This document shows, piece after piece, positions 17,732-25,423 of a stretch of 64,000 nt of DNA. The translations under genes were made by a program, and so were the position numbers. Position 1 is the stretch's first letter; the number at the start of each line of letters is the position of its first letter. The DNA is from Luteibacter sp. OK325 (lineage in GTDB: Bacteria; Pseudomonadota; Gammaproteobacteria; Xanthomonadales; Rhodanobacteraceae), in contig NZ_QAOX01000002.1 in assembly GCF_003050935.1 (NCBI RefSeq), positions 744,001 to 808,000 of the forward strand, in the 5' to 3' direction. The notes below the pieces were generated by a model that saw only the letters and a program-made list of their open reading frames with translations, was not told where the DNA came from and made no database searches.

Positions 17732-19039
17732 GTGACCAACGCTCATACCAGATTGTGCCTCCTGACCGCCCTTCTCTCCGCAAGCCTTGCGTCGGCGAGT
17801 GTCGCGGCGCAAACCCCCGGCAAGCCTGCACTGAAGTACAACGACATGTCCGACAACACCGGCGTCATCAAGGCGGTCGAAAGCGGAGACAGTGAGGCGT
17901 TGCTCGCGCTGGAGAAAAGGCCGCCCTCGCCGCTGACTGCCCTGTTTGCGAAGGCTGCCCGCGCGCGCATCGGCATGGATTTCCAGGCATCAACGGCGGC
18001 AGCAAACCAGTGCATTGAAGAGAGTCAGAAACAGAAAAACATGGTCCAGGAGCTTGCCTGCGCCATGCTGAAAGCCGGCAACGAGCTCCTCCAGGATCAC
18101 CCCGGCGAGTGGGCGCGACAGCTGAATGCCATGAGGACGAAATTCTATCCTCTGCTGCGGCAATCGCAGGGTCAGGCGTTCGCGTTGAGCGATCTCGAGA
18201 AGATCCCGGATTACGCACCGTTCCTGCAGTTCAAAGACGACGTTGCCATCGAAGGCAACAGCGGCGCGCCGTGGTCCCTCGGCATCCACGTTCTCAAGAA
18301 GGGCCCGCTCAATCCGGTATCAACCATTGAGCCCATGGCAGTCGAGGTCCGCTCCGGGGAGACCCGTTTTGATGCGGTGCTCGACACCGCAGGGCTCATG
18401 TCCCTGCTCAACAGCCCGACAGCGGAAGCTCTCGGCATTCACGCCATTCCCCACTGGATTTCGACCGGTAGCGGCGACTCGGGGCTTGGCACGGTGCCTT
18501 CCCTCTCCATCGGCCAGGTAACCTTGCGCAATGTGCCCATTGCGGTGGGGTCGTCGGGCACCCCCAACGTCATCGGGCTGGGCACCTTGCGCCAGCTGGG
18601 CCAGGTCACCTTTTCGTCGAAGGTGGTTGTCGTCGGTGCAGATGCCCCGGCCCGTTGCCAGACCCATCCCCTCGTCATGCGCTCCACCCTCATTGGGACC
18701 GCGCCAAAGCTCATTGTTCCCATCGAGGTCAATGGCGGCCGCGTGCGCGCCGTGCTCGACACCGGCTTTACGGGGGTGCTTGACCAGTACGGCACGGACA
18801 ACCCCGACGAGCTCAACGGCAAGGTCGAACAAACCATGCAAATCACGGCGCAGGGCCCCGTTGCTTCGACGTATGTGGTCAAGAGCAAACAGATTGGTCT
18901 CGGAGACGCAAGCCAGCAGGTCGCCGTCCGGGTGCGCGCGGCAAAGTCTGGCGTGATCTATGTGGCCGGCCTCAAGCTTCTCGACGGCACCAGCGCCTAT
19001 ATCGATTTCAACCGCCGGGTGATGTGCTTTGGCGGTTGA
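17732..19039 (+). CDS. Secreted two-lobed retropepsin-like aspartic protease
   Basis: 435 residues with a Sec signal peptide (residues 1-27, cut after SVAA). After a helical region of about 150 residues come two Asp_protease_2-like lobes: AVLDTAGLMSLL with D218, and AVLDTGFTGVL with D343, each preceded by VEV-type strands. Retropepsins need two Asp-Thr-Gly loops; here both are on one chain, so it may work as a monomer, although the first loop is DTA. Likely periplasmic or surface exposed. It sits 48 bases after the precursor gene, which makes the precursor, or a bound target, a plausible substrate. The start is a GTG at 17732 with AGGTAAG upstream. Confidence 0.75.
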   Translation: MTNAHTRLCLLTALLSASLASASVAAQTPGKPALKYNDMSDNTGVIKAVESGDSEALLALEKRPPSPLTALFAKAARARIGMDFQASTAAANQCIEESQKQKNMVQELACAMLKAGNELLQDHPGEWARQLNAMRTKFYPLLRQSQGQAFALSDLEKIPDYAPFLQFKDDVAIEGNSGAPWSLGIHVLKKGPLNPVSTIEPMAVEVRSGETRFDAVLDTAGLMSLLNSPTAEALGIHAIPHWISTGSGDSGLGTVPSLSIGQVTLRNVPIAVGSSGTPNVIGLGTLRQLGQVTFSSKVVVVGADAPARCQTHPLVMRSTLIGTAPKLIVPIEVNGGRVRAVLDTGFTGVLDQYGTDNPDELNGKVEQTMQITAQGPVASTYVVKSKQIGLGDASQQVAVRVRAAKSGVIYVAGLKLLDGTSAYIDFNRRVMCFGG

Positions 19040-19069
19040 GGCAGGCTCGCTGACGTTGAAGCGGGCGCA

Positions 19070-19879
19070 ATGAAGACGGCCCGCACCCGAACGGCTGCGC
19101 CAGCTCAGGCCACGATAAAGGTGGTGACCCGGCAAGCGGTGGTGCCGCCGACGGCCGCCAGCCTTTCACCTCGGTTGATTGATATGGCCCGGGAAGCGGA
19201 TTTATTGCTGCCGTCCCTTGGGATTTTTCCTCTTCACCTGGCGGTGTCCGAGCTGGTGCCGGAAGACGACGCCGTTTGGACGGCGCTCGAGCATCCGCTG
19301 TCGTTTGCAGCACCGGCCTCAGAAGTGGCTGACGGCTGGTTGCGCACGCAAGACGAGCTGCGCACGCTCCAGCACCGCCAGGACGCCCTTCGGGACGCGT
19401 TGGCGGCCCCTGACATCGAATCACTCATGCGCTTGCTCCCGGCTCTTTGTAGTGGCGTCACCGGCCGTGCGGCCGTGACCCACCCTTCTGGCAGAAACCG
19501 GACCGAGCCTTTCATGGGCGTCAGCGTCGCCTTCCTCTCCCCCGAGGAAGGCATCGCATCATTTGAGCGCATGCGCGTGTGGCTTCGTGAGAATGCCGAC
19601 CTTCCAGCGGTCATACGCGCGAGTGTGGCCCTCGCCACCGTGACCAACGTGCATGCCTTCGGCGACGGCAACGGCCGCGTGGCAAGAATCCTTGCCAACC
19701 ACGTGCTGCTGGCCAACACCGCCCCGGGCGCTTACGTCCCGTTGCATGAATACGCCCTGGGCAGCCGCAGGAGCCTCACGTTTCGCATCCGGGAAGCGGA
19801 GCTGCGGAACGACTGGTCCGGTCTTGTCGGCTTTGTCTCCACGGTGGTGACCCACTGGGCGACCCGTTCCACCACATAA
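19070..19879 (+). CDS. Fic-domain protein
   Basis: 269 residues. The C-terminal half contains an intact Fic motif HAFGDGNGRVAR (H195 to R206), preceded by the usual helix (VIRASVALATVTNV) and a flap-like segment. Fic enzymes transfer AMP, or less often other phosphate-containing groups, from nucleotides to a protein hydroxyl. No inhibitory (S/T)xxxE(G/N) helix is obvious, which is why a separate regulator, or a dedicated target, would be expected. The N-terminal 100 residues have no recognised domain. It is cytoplasmic. It lies 30 bases after the retropepsin gene and 32 before the nucleotidyltransferase-like gene, within one operon. Confidence 0.85.
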   Translation: MKTARTRTAAPAQATIKVVTRQAVVPPTAASLSPRLIDMAREADLLLPSLGIFPLHLAVSELVPEDDAVWTALEHPLSFAAPASEVADGWLRTQDELRTLQHRQDALRDALAAPDIESLMRLLPALCSGVTGRAAVTHPSGRNRTEPFMGVSVAFLSPEEGIASFERMRVWLRENADLPAVIRASVALATVTNVHAFGDGNGRVARILANHVLLANTAPGAYVPLHEYALGSRRSLTFRIREAELRNDWSGLVGFVSTVVTHWATRSTT

Positions 19880-19911
19880 ACCCGCCTACACCCATTATTG
19901 GACCCGCCATC

Positions 19912-20445
19912 ATGGACACCCGGACGCATCAGGACCCTGCGACAGAACGATTCCTGGCAGCGGCGGCGGCCTCGTTTCCGGTCTTTACACCGAGCGAGCG
20001 CGAGAGCACGCCCCAGAACTCGACCCCGTATGTCATTGGCATCGACAGCTTCAAACGGATAGCGTCCACGTGGCCCGGCCGGGAGGATTTGGTCGGCAAG
20101 CTGGTTGCAGCACTGGACGGGGCCACCCACGCTGGCATCGCGGTTGACTTCGTGCTCATCGGCGGCAGCTTTACGGTCCTTGCCAACAGTGCCCCCCGCG
20201 ATCTGGATGCGGTGTGCCTTTACCGCGTGGCCGATGAGCACCTGTTCGACGCCGGCCAGCTGAAGGTGCTCCAGTCGGCGTGGAAAAGACTTGGCCTGGA
20301 CGCCCGGCTGGTTCCCTGCGATGGCGACCCACTCGTTCTCATCAAGACCATTTCATACTTCAGCGTTCTGTATTCCAAAAAGACCGGAGACATGGTCGTC
20401 AAGCAGGGCCTGGTGCTGGTCGATTGCAGGGACAACGGCACGTGA
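19912..20445 (+). CDS. Nucleotidyltransferase-fold protein (DUF6932-like)
   Basis: 177 residues. The segment VDFVLIGGSFTVL (GGS at residues 84-86) followed by PRDLDAVCLY (D97 and D99) is the glycine-serine loop and DxD metal-binding pair of the polymerase-beta nucleotidyltransferase fold, as in DUF6932-type proteins. A C-terminal helical part follows. It could add a nucleotide to a protein, sugar or small molecule, or act as an antitoxin-like partner for Fic; neither can be told from sequence. The stop shares one base with the start of the WbsX gene (TGATG), so the two are coupled. Confidence 0.6.
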   Translation: MDTRTHQDPATERFLAAAAASFPVFTPSERESTPQNSTPYVIGIDSFKRIASTWPGREDLVGKLVAALDGATHAGIAVDFVLIGGSFTVLANSAPRDLDAVCLYRVADEHLFDAGQLKVLQSAWKRLGLDARLVPCDGDPLVLIKTISYFSVLYSKKTGDMVVKQGLVLVDCRDNGT

Positions 20446-21527
20446 TGGACAACGACATCCGCGCCATTGCCATGTACCTGCCGCAATTCCACCCGGTGGA
20501 GGAAAACGACACGTGGTGGGGAAAGGGCTTTACCGAGTGGCGCGCAACGAGCCGCGCGCGCCCTGCCTTCGAAGGCCACCTCCAGCCGCATGAACCAGCG
20601 GATCTGGGCTTCTACGATTTGCGCGTCGGGAAAGTCCGGCAGGCACAGGCTGACCTTGCCCGCACCTACGGCATCCACGGTTTTTGCTATTACCACTACT
20701 GGTTCGACGGCAAGCGCATCCTCGAACGCCCTCTCGACGAGGTCCTCCGGCTCGGCTCCCCCGACTTTCCGTTCTGCCTTGCCTGGGCAAACGAGCCCTG
20801 GGTCAGGAGCTGGACCGGCCAGCCGGACGATACGCTCGTCCCGCAAAGCTACGGCGAAGGCTGGGAAACCCGGTTTTTTCTCGACACCCTGCCTTACCTG
20901 AAGGACCCCCGTTACATCAGGGTCAAGGGTATGCCCTTGCTGCTCGTGTCCCGGGCGCTTGCCATCCCCGACGTCGGCCGTTGCGCAGCGCTCTGGCGAG
21001 CACTGGCGACGTTGCACGGACTCGATGGCCTGTATCTCGCCGCCGTCCAGTCCAAAGACATGGTCGACCCCCGCTTGTGCGGATTCGACGCGGCCGTGGA
21101 ATTTCCACCGTTTGGCGCGCCGATCCTCCGGTATCCGAACGCATCGCTTCCTGGCAAGGCGCCGGAGTTCCAGGGAACCGTTGCCTCCTACGAAGGGTTC
21201 GTCGACACCTGCCTCGAGAAAGACAACCCGCCGTACACGTGGTTTCGCGGCGTCATGCCCGGATGGGACAACTCGCCCAGACGCGGCGACCACGCTATGC
21301 TTTTTGCCGACGGCTCACCCGCCATCTATGAGCGCTGGGTTTCTGGCGTGTCCAGGTGGACCCATCGTCACAGGGAAGACAGCGAACGACTGGTGTTTGT
21401 CAACGCTTGGAACGAATGGGGAGAAGGCGCGCACCTCGAACCTGATCTTGCATCGGGTCACGCCTATCTCGAAGCAACGCGGGCAGGCCTTGCCTGTGTC
21501 CTGGTCGAGAGCGCCATCGAAGTCTGA
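20445..21527 (+). CDS. WbsX-family glycosyltransferase/GH99-like protein
   Basis: 360 residues. It opens with AIAMYLPQFHPVEENDTWWG and continues KGFTEW, the hallmark of the WbsX family (GH99-like TIM barrel, Glyco_tran_WbsX) found in O-antigen and rhamnan loci. Other family blocks are GIHGFCYYHYWFDGKRILERP, CLAWANEPWVRSW and FVNAWNEWGEGAHLEPD. The family is associated with surface polysaccharides; whether it transfers or hydrolyses is unsettled. No signal peptide. Here it is the last gene of the export operon with no other sugar genes, so it may act on the exported protein. The ATG overlaps the preceding TGA. Confidence 0.8.
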   Translation: MDNDIRAIAMYLPQFHPVEENDTWWGKGFTEWRATSRARPAFEGHLQPHEPADLGFYDLRVGKVRQAQADLARTYGIHGFCYYHYWFDGKRILERPLDEVLRLGSPDFPFCLAWANEPWVRSWTGQPDDTLVPQSYGEGWETRFFLDTLPYLKDPRYIRVKGMPLLLVSRALAIPDVGRCAALWRALATLHGLDGLYLAAVQSKDMVDPRLCGFDAAVEFPPFGAPILRYPNASLPGKAPEFQGTVASYEGFVDTCLEKDNPPYTWFRGVMPGWDNSPRRGDHAMLFADGSPAIYERWVSGVSRWTHRHREDSERLVFVNAWNEWGEGAHLEPDLASGHAYLEATRAGLACVLVESAIEV

Positions 21528-21574
21528 CCCGGACATCCCGCTTCGTAGCGAACCGCCGCGCAGTGCGAACGCGG

Positions 21575-22246
21575 TTACCGAGGGTCTGGCGTGGCTGTCA
21601 TGTTGCCATTGTCGATGACCCAGCGCGTCTTGGCCTTGCCAGCGGCGTCAAACAGTTTGAGTTCCCCGCCTTTTCCCCGAGCGGTCAGCTCAAGCAGGCT
21701 CTTGTCTCCGACAGCGGCATCGGGATTTTCAAGAACGAAAGTGGCGGACCTGTCCTTGTCATCGACATACATGCCGATGGCGTCGCGCTCGGGATAATCA
21801 AACGCAATGCCGCCCCGACCATTGCTGAGCCATGACATGCCACCGCGCTCGTTGCCGTCAGTGTCGTGGAGCGTAATGCCGACGCCCGCCCCAATGCGGT
21901 GGAAATTCGCCGGAACCACCCCTTTGATTTGGGGTGTAAAGGAATCGCCGACCGTCAGCCTGTCATGACCCTTCTCGTCCAGGAACTCCATCGCGGCCGT
22001 CCGCTCATCGTGGCGGATGCGAGCCGGAACGTCCGGAAACGGCGCACCGATGAGAATGCGGGGATGACCGTTGGCATCCTCAATCACGAGTCCCTTGGCG
22101 TGAATGACGTCGGGCTGGCTCCGTGTGGGTCCGGCGACGGCGAAGGTCGTGCCCAATCCCATACAGAGGACTGCCAATGCGCCGCAGATGACGGTGAGCT
22201 TCGTGTTGCGGGCCTCCAGTGTGGCCAGCCGTGTTTCGATGTCCAT
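21575..22246 (-). CDS. Membrane-anchored beta-rich hypothetical protein
   Basis: 223 residues. A short cytoplasmic coiled segment (MDIETRLATLEARNTKLTV) leads into one membrane helix (about 17-38), then a periplasmic part with repeated motifs (KGLVIEDANGHPRILIGAP; ITLHDTDGNERGGMSW; ELKLFDAAGKAKTRW) that look like short beta units. No family name can be given. The start at 22246 has AAGGGAAG upstream; the open frame to 22396 is a run-on. It converges on the WbsX gene, 47 bases away, and is the last gene before the first integrase scar. Confidence 0.55.
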   Translation of the reverse strand: MDIETRLATLEARNTKLTVICGALAVLCMGLGTTFAVAGPTRSQPDVIHAKGLVIEDANGHPRILIGAPFPDVPARIRHDERTAAMEFLDEKGHDRLTVGDSFTPQIKGVVPANFHRIGAGVGITLHDTDGNERGGMSWLSNGRGGIAFDYPERDAIGMYVDDKDRSATFVLENPDAAVGDKSLLELTARGKGGELKLFDAAGKAKTRWVIDNGNMTATPDPR

Positions 22247-22539
22247 GTCTTCCCTTTTCGATTGGCACGCATTGTGCCATGCATGTGGATGCTGTTTGCC
22301 CGCAAAGGGTTTATAGCATCGGTGCGTCGGAATTCGGAGGACACCGTCACGGCGCCGAACAACCGTCGTTTTACGCGTGGAGATCCTCCCCGCCATGCCT
22401 CAGTGAAGCGATGGTGGGGTCCCGGCCTCGCTCTAGACAGTGATGCAATGTGGCCCCTCCAAACGTCGCTGAGCCCGTCCGCACATCGCTCGCCCGGCTC
22501 ACCATCAGGGCGGTTCCCCGAGAGCTCTGGCAATACAAT

Positions 22540-22614
22540 GAGGGACACGGGCATGCGCCGACGAAAGTGCCAGGTGCCACTTGGGGATTTGACGAGGTAG
22601 TGCGGGATGCGCAT
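22540..22614 (-). pseudogene. Integrase N-terminal fragment A
   Basis: From an ATG at 22614 the minus strand reads MRIPHYLVKSPSGTWHFRRR and then MPVSLI, matching the first 26 residues of the integrase fragments at 32469 and 46806 (N-terminal region of DUF6538-type tyrosine recombinases). Similarity stops near 22540, after which unrelated sequence follows. It is the scar of the integrase that inserted island A, with the tRNA-derived core 89 bases upstream. Confidence 0.8.
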
Positions 22615-22702
22615 GCGAGACCTTATGTGTCCCGAAATGTGTCCCGATTGCGTATTTCGCTGACCACTCCAAGTAACTGCTTTTACTATGACATTAGTGG
22701 TA

Positions 22703-22719
22703 TGGCGGAGAGAGTGGGA
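22703..22719 (-). repeat. Attachment-site core copy 1 (tRNA-Ser 3' end)
   Basis: TGGCGGAGAGAGTGGGA is identical to the 3' end of the tRNA-Ser gene at 46895-46911 and to 32558-32574. It lies next to an integrase start, as attR/attL junctions of tRNA-targeting islands do. It separates island A from island B. Confidence 0.85.
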
Positions 22720-23231
22720 GACCGTACGTCGATCCACCCCACCCCGCAAAACATGCCTTTTTCGGTGGCGACCGCCCGCAACAAAGTGCCTAGGGAAGGT
22801 GTCCACGCAACGTAGCACCCGCCGCGCGCTGAATCCACGTCGGCTGCCCCTCTCATCAAGGCGCCGCTTGGGTGATAACATCTCGCGCCGATCGCGAAAC
22901 TCACGACGGTAGTCGTTCGCCCCTTCCCAAGATCGAACAGCTGTATCGACGAAGGCAAGATACTTCAGAGAGGCGCCGAGGGATGTCTCGAAGGGCAGGC
23001 TGACGTCGTCCGTAGAAAGCTCAACCCATCGTTTCAACTCGCTCAAGTCTTTAATCGGCAGCACGTCGCATCCTGACGGTTCGGATGCCCGCACCCGGCG
23101 CGCGCAGTCTTCGGCGCCGCGCAGTCACTGGGAAATATTTGGCGTCAAGCGCGGCCATTCTTCCGCCCGCGGCGCTACAGGCATGATCGGCTCATGCCTG
23201 TAGCAGCTGAATTGGCAAAGACCACAGCCCC
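22720..23231. other. Degraded stretch with a perfect 12-bp hairpin at 23175-23203
   Basis: A minus-strand frame from 23094 gives MRASEPSGCDVLPIKDLSEL and about 50 more plausible residues before it runs through the attachment core, so it may be the start of a gene cut off by island insertion. At 23175-23186 CTACAGGCATGA pairs perfectly with 23192-23203 around TCGGC, just past the end of the DUF4265 gene; it is a likely terminator of the island B operon, though no T tract follows. Confidence 0.4.
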
Positions 23232-23705
23232 TCACGCCTTGGTGCGCCCGGTCTCATATCGCAAGAGACCGCCAGTTTGCATATCGGCCAAGACGTCTGC
23301 GAACTGTTCCGACTTATCGGCAGAAACACTGAGTGCGAGCAGATTTTCTGACGACCATTCCATGATAGGACCTTCCGTTTCGATGCGCTCAAGCGCGGCC
23401 TCCCGGCGGTCTGGTGCCACATCCCCGAACCATACTCGATACGTCCACTGCCCCGACGGCTTTGGAATCTCGAGGATGCTGCGGTCGGCGTCTACGACTA
23501 CTTCATCTCCCAAAGAAAGGTCATAGGCGAAAAAAGAAATACAGCACAGTACAAAGCGGGTATCGCTCAGCCTCTCCCACCATAGCTGTTCCCAATGGCG
23601 CTCGTCGCCTTCACCTTCGATAGGCATCCGAAAAACGAAATTCGACCGCACCCGCCAAACCGGGTCTGCATGCACCGCGACATAGTCTCCCTGCTGATAC
23701 TTCAT
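23232..23705 (-). CDS. DUF4265-like protein, candidate immunity or accessory protein
   Basis: 157 residues, soluble. The order WRVRSNFVFRMPIEGEGDERHWEQLWW, then RFVLCCISFFAYDLSLGDEV and a C-terminal VLADMQTGG segment matches DUF4265 proteins, small cytoplasmic proteins of unknown function often found downstream of polymorphic-toxin genes. The start was set at the ATG at 23705 (GGAATAG upstream); the ORF extends to 23786. It is the last gene in the island B Rhs operon, 108 bases after the lipoprotein gene. A role in immunity is inferred from position. Confidence 0.6.
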   Translation of the reverse strand: MKYQQGDYVAVHADPVWRVRSNFVFRMPIEGEGDERHWEQLWWERLSDTRFVLCCISFFAYDLSLGDEVVVDADRSILEIPKPSGQWTYRVWFGDVAPDRREAALERIETEGPIMEWSSENLLALSVSADKSEQFADVLADMQTGGLLRYETGRTKA

Positions 23706-23813
23706 GCTTCTATTCCGACTGAAAAGTTCGTCGCTGTGTCGTACCAATGCAACATCATGCCGATGGAACTCGCAGCAATACTGCAAGATTTTCCACCACA
23801 GGGAACTCGTCCA

Positions 23814-24242
23814 CTACTTTCCACCAGGGTCGGCCACCTCGACCGACGTAGCATCAATTAGTTCGAGACCAAGATCGCGACACGCGGCAAGACGAATAAC
23901 AGCACCTCTTCCGCTGGCGTCGCTTCGAACGATTCCTGTCGCCTTTACGCGGTGGCCGTCGAGCAGCGAAGCCTTGCCCGAGAGCACGTCGTAGTTCATC
24001 AACGAAATACATTTCCGGGTCTCCCACCGTTCATGGTCGTTCCAGCTTGCCCAAAGGTTCTGGTCCTCACTGCGGAGAGTAATCCACGCGGTGAGCGTGA
24101 CTCGCTTCCCGTTGTAAAGGTCGGGGTGCGCGAGAACATCTTCCATACGAGTGGTCGCCCCCTGATTTCCACCGGCAGGGATGGAGCACGAAAACAACAA
24201 GAGTGACGCTGTCAGTAGTGAAACCTGTGCTCGCATCATCAA
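23814..24242 (-). CDS. Lipoprotein, candidate immunity protein for the island B toxin
   Basis: 142 residues with a lipoprotein signal peptide (hydrophobic segment ending LLFSCS, lipobox Cys near 19). The mature part is beta-rich (NGKRVTLTAWITLRSEDQNLW; GHRVKATGIVRSDASGRG), resembling a small OB-like barrel. Its start overlaps the stop of the core-toxin gene by four bases (ATGA), which strongly suggests coupled expression, as for toxin-immunity pairs. A membrane-anchored periplasmic position would suit defence against a toxin arriving from outside. No family is recognised. Confidence 0.6.
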   Translation of the reverse strand: MMMRAQVSLLTASLLLFSCSIPAGGNQGATTRMEDVLAHPDLYNGKRVTLTAWITLRSEDQNLWASWNDHERWETRKCISLMNYDVLSGKASLLDGHRVKATGIVRSDASGRGAVIRLAACRDLGLELIDATSVEVADPGGK

Positions 24243-25243
24243 TTCTCCGGGCCCGAAAAGTCAGGTCCAAGTTGCTGCTTGTCTAAACTTTTCTGAAGCG
24301 CGTCCGATTCATGTGCCGACATACGACCCTCCAACATCTGGAACTGAAGTCTGCCATTCACCAATTCCGTCACACCGACCCGTCCCTCACTCACTACGCC
24401 GTTCGGGAGACCCTGTGCGAGGGGCCGAGCGTCTGCAGGGCTGACTACGCCGTCGGAACGCCCATCAATATGACCGTGTATGACAGCAACGGCATCCTCC
24501 GGCTTTGCGGCTGTTGCGGAGTCGGTTGTGCGACTACTCGAAGTAGTAGCGTCGGTTGACGCTATGGCGCCAAGTTCTCCTTTGGCATCCCGCTTGATGA
24601 AACCGATTTTCTCTTTCGTTTCTTTTGCGCTAACACTTACCGCACCCATGCCCGATACCATGGCGGCACGCACCGTCGGCGAAGCTTGAACGGTCTCTCC
24701 AGCTGACCGACTAGCGTTGTACGTGTCAGACTGAATGCAGACAAACTTGCTTTGGCCAGGGCAGGATGAGCGTCCATCAAGGTCAATGTTCGTTATTGGG
24801 TTGTCGTTGGCGTAGCTGTAGCGGTTGAACCCATGAGAATCTCCGGCCTTGAGCATAACGGGATCCCGACTGAGGAAGCGACCCGCCGTGGGATCGTAGT
24901 ATCTCGCTTGCATGTAGATGAGCTCCGAGTCCGGGTCGTTCACGTGGCCCGAATAACCTGGTCCGACTTCTGGCGCGCCGAGCGCCTGAATGCCGTAGGG
25001 CCGGTAGTCGGCGTTGCTGATGACATTGCCGGCCGCATCAGCCTTGGCCAGAACCGTCCCTTGGGGACTGGTGTAGTAATAGGTCACCGTCGCCGCAGCG
25101 AATGCCCCCTGGGCGAATGCGAGGGCGAAACCGGTAACTGTCAGGAAGACAGCAATACGGGGTGGCGCCCTGCGCACAGGCCAACCTGATGCCGTGATAC
25201 CGATGCAGCGTTGCCTAATCCGGTCGAGAATCTGCTTCATCAT
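24239..25243 (-). CDS. Rhs core domain protein with JAMM/DUF4329-like C-terminal toxin domain
   Basis: 334 residues. N-terminal signal or anchor segment (about 30-50), then the Rhs repeat-associated core: VTYYYTSPQGTVLAKADAAG, GYSGHVNDPDSELIYMQARYYDP, GRFLSRDP and YSYANDNPITNIDLDG (about 52-157). Downstream of that is the variable part. It contains AVIHGHIDGRSDGVVSPAD: H256, H258, S268 and D271 resemble the HxH...SxxD metal site of JAMM peptidases and the DUF4329 toxins. The start at 25243 gives an N-terminus of the same length as the island C homologue. It follows the large YD-repeat gene by 180 bases. The toxin assignment is inference; spacing differs slightly from classical JAMM. Confidence 0.7.
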   Translation of the reverse strand: MMKQILDRIRQRCIGITASGWPVRRAPPRIAVFLTVTGFALAFAQGAFAAATVTYYYTSPQGTVLAKADAAGNVISNADYRPYGIQALGAPEVGPGYSGHVNDPDSELIYMQARYYDPTAGRFLSRDPVMLKAGDSHGFNRYSYANDNPITNIDLDGRSSCPGQSKFVCIQSDTYNASRSAGETVQASPTVRAAMVSGMGAVSVSAKETKEKIGFIKRDAKGELGAIASTDATTSSSRTTDSATAAKPEDAVAVIHGHIDGRSDGVVSPADARPLAQGLPNGVVSEGRVGVTELVNGRLQFQMLEGRMSAHESDALQKSLDKQQLGPDFSGPEN

Positions 25244-25423
25244 GTCGGTTGCCTGTCCTTGCATTGGTTTTGCTGGAATTGGGCCTTTTATCGTCTCAGG
25301 GGCGCCGATGGGTGCCACGAGACGAGCGTATTTGTAGATCCCTTCCCGTGCCGCGCTTGCCAGCGCACATATGGCAAGCGCTACTCGCGCCGCCGAACCG
25401 GCCGACGACGCGATACCGACACA

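Noticed and set aside
22084-23094. 336-codon minus-strand frame running through attachment core 1
   Set aside because: It joins the first part of an unknown fragment, the tRNA-derived core, the integrase start and antisense of the next gene; a chance open frame rather than one protein.
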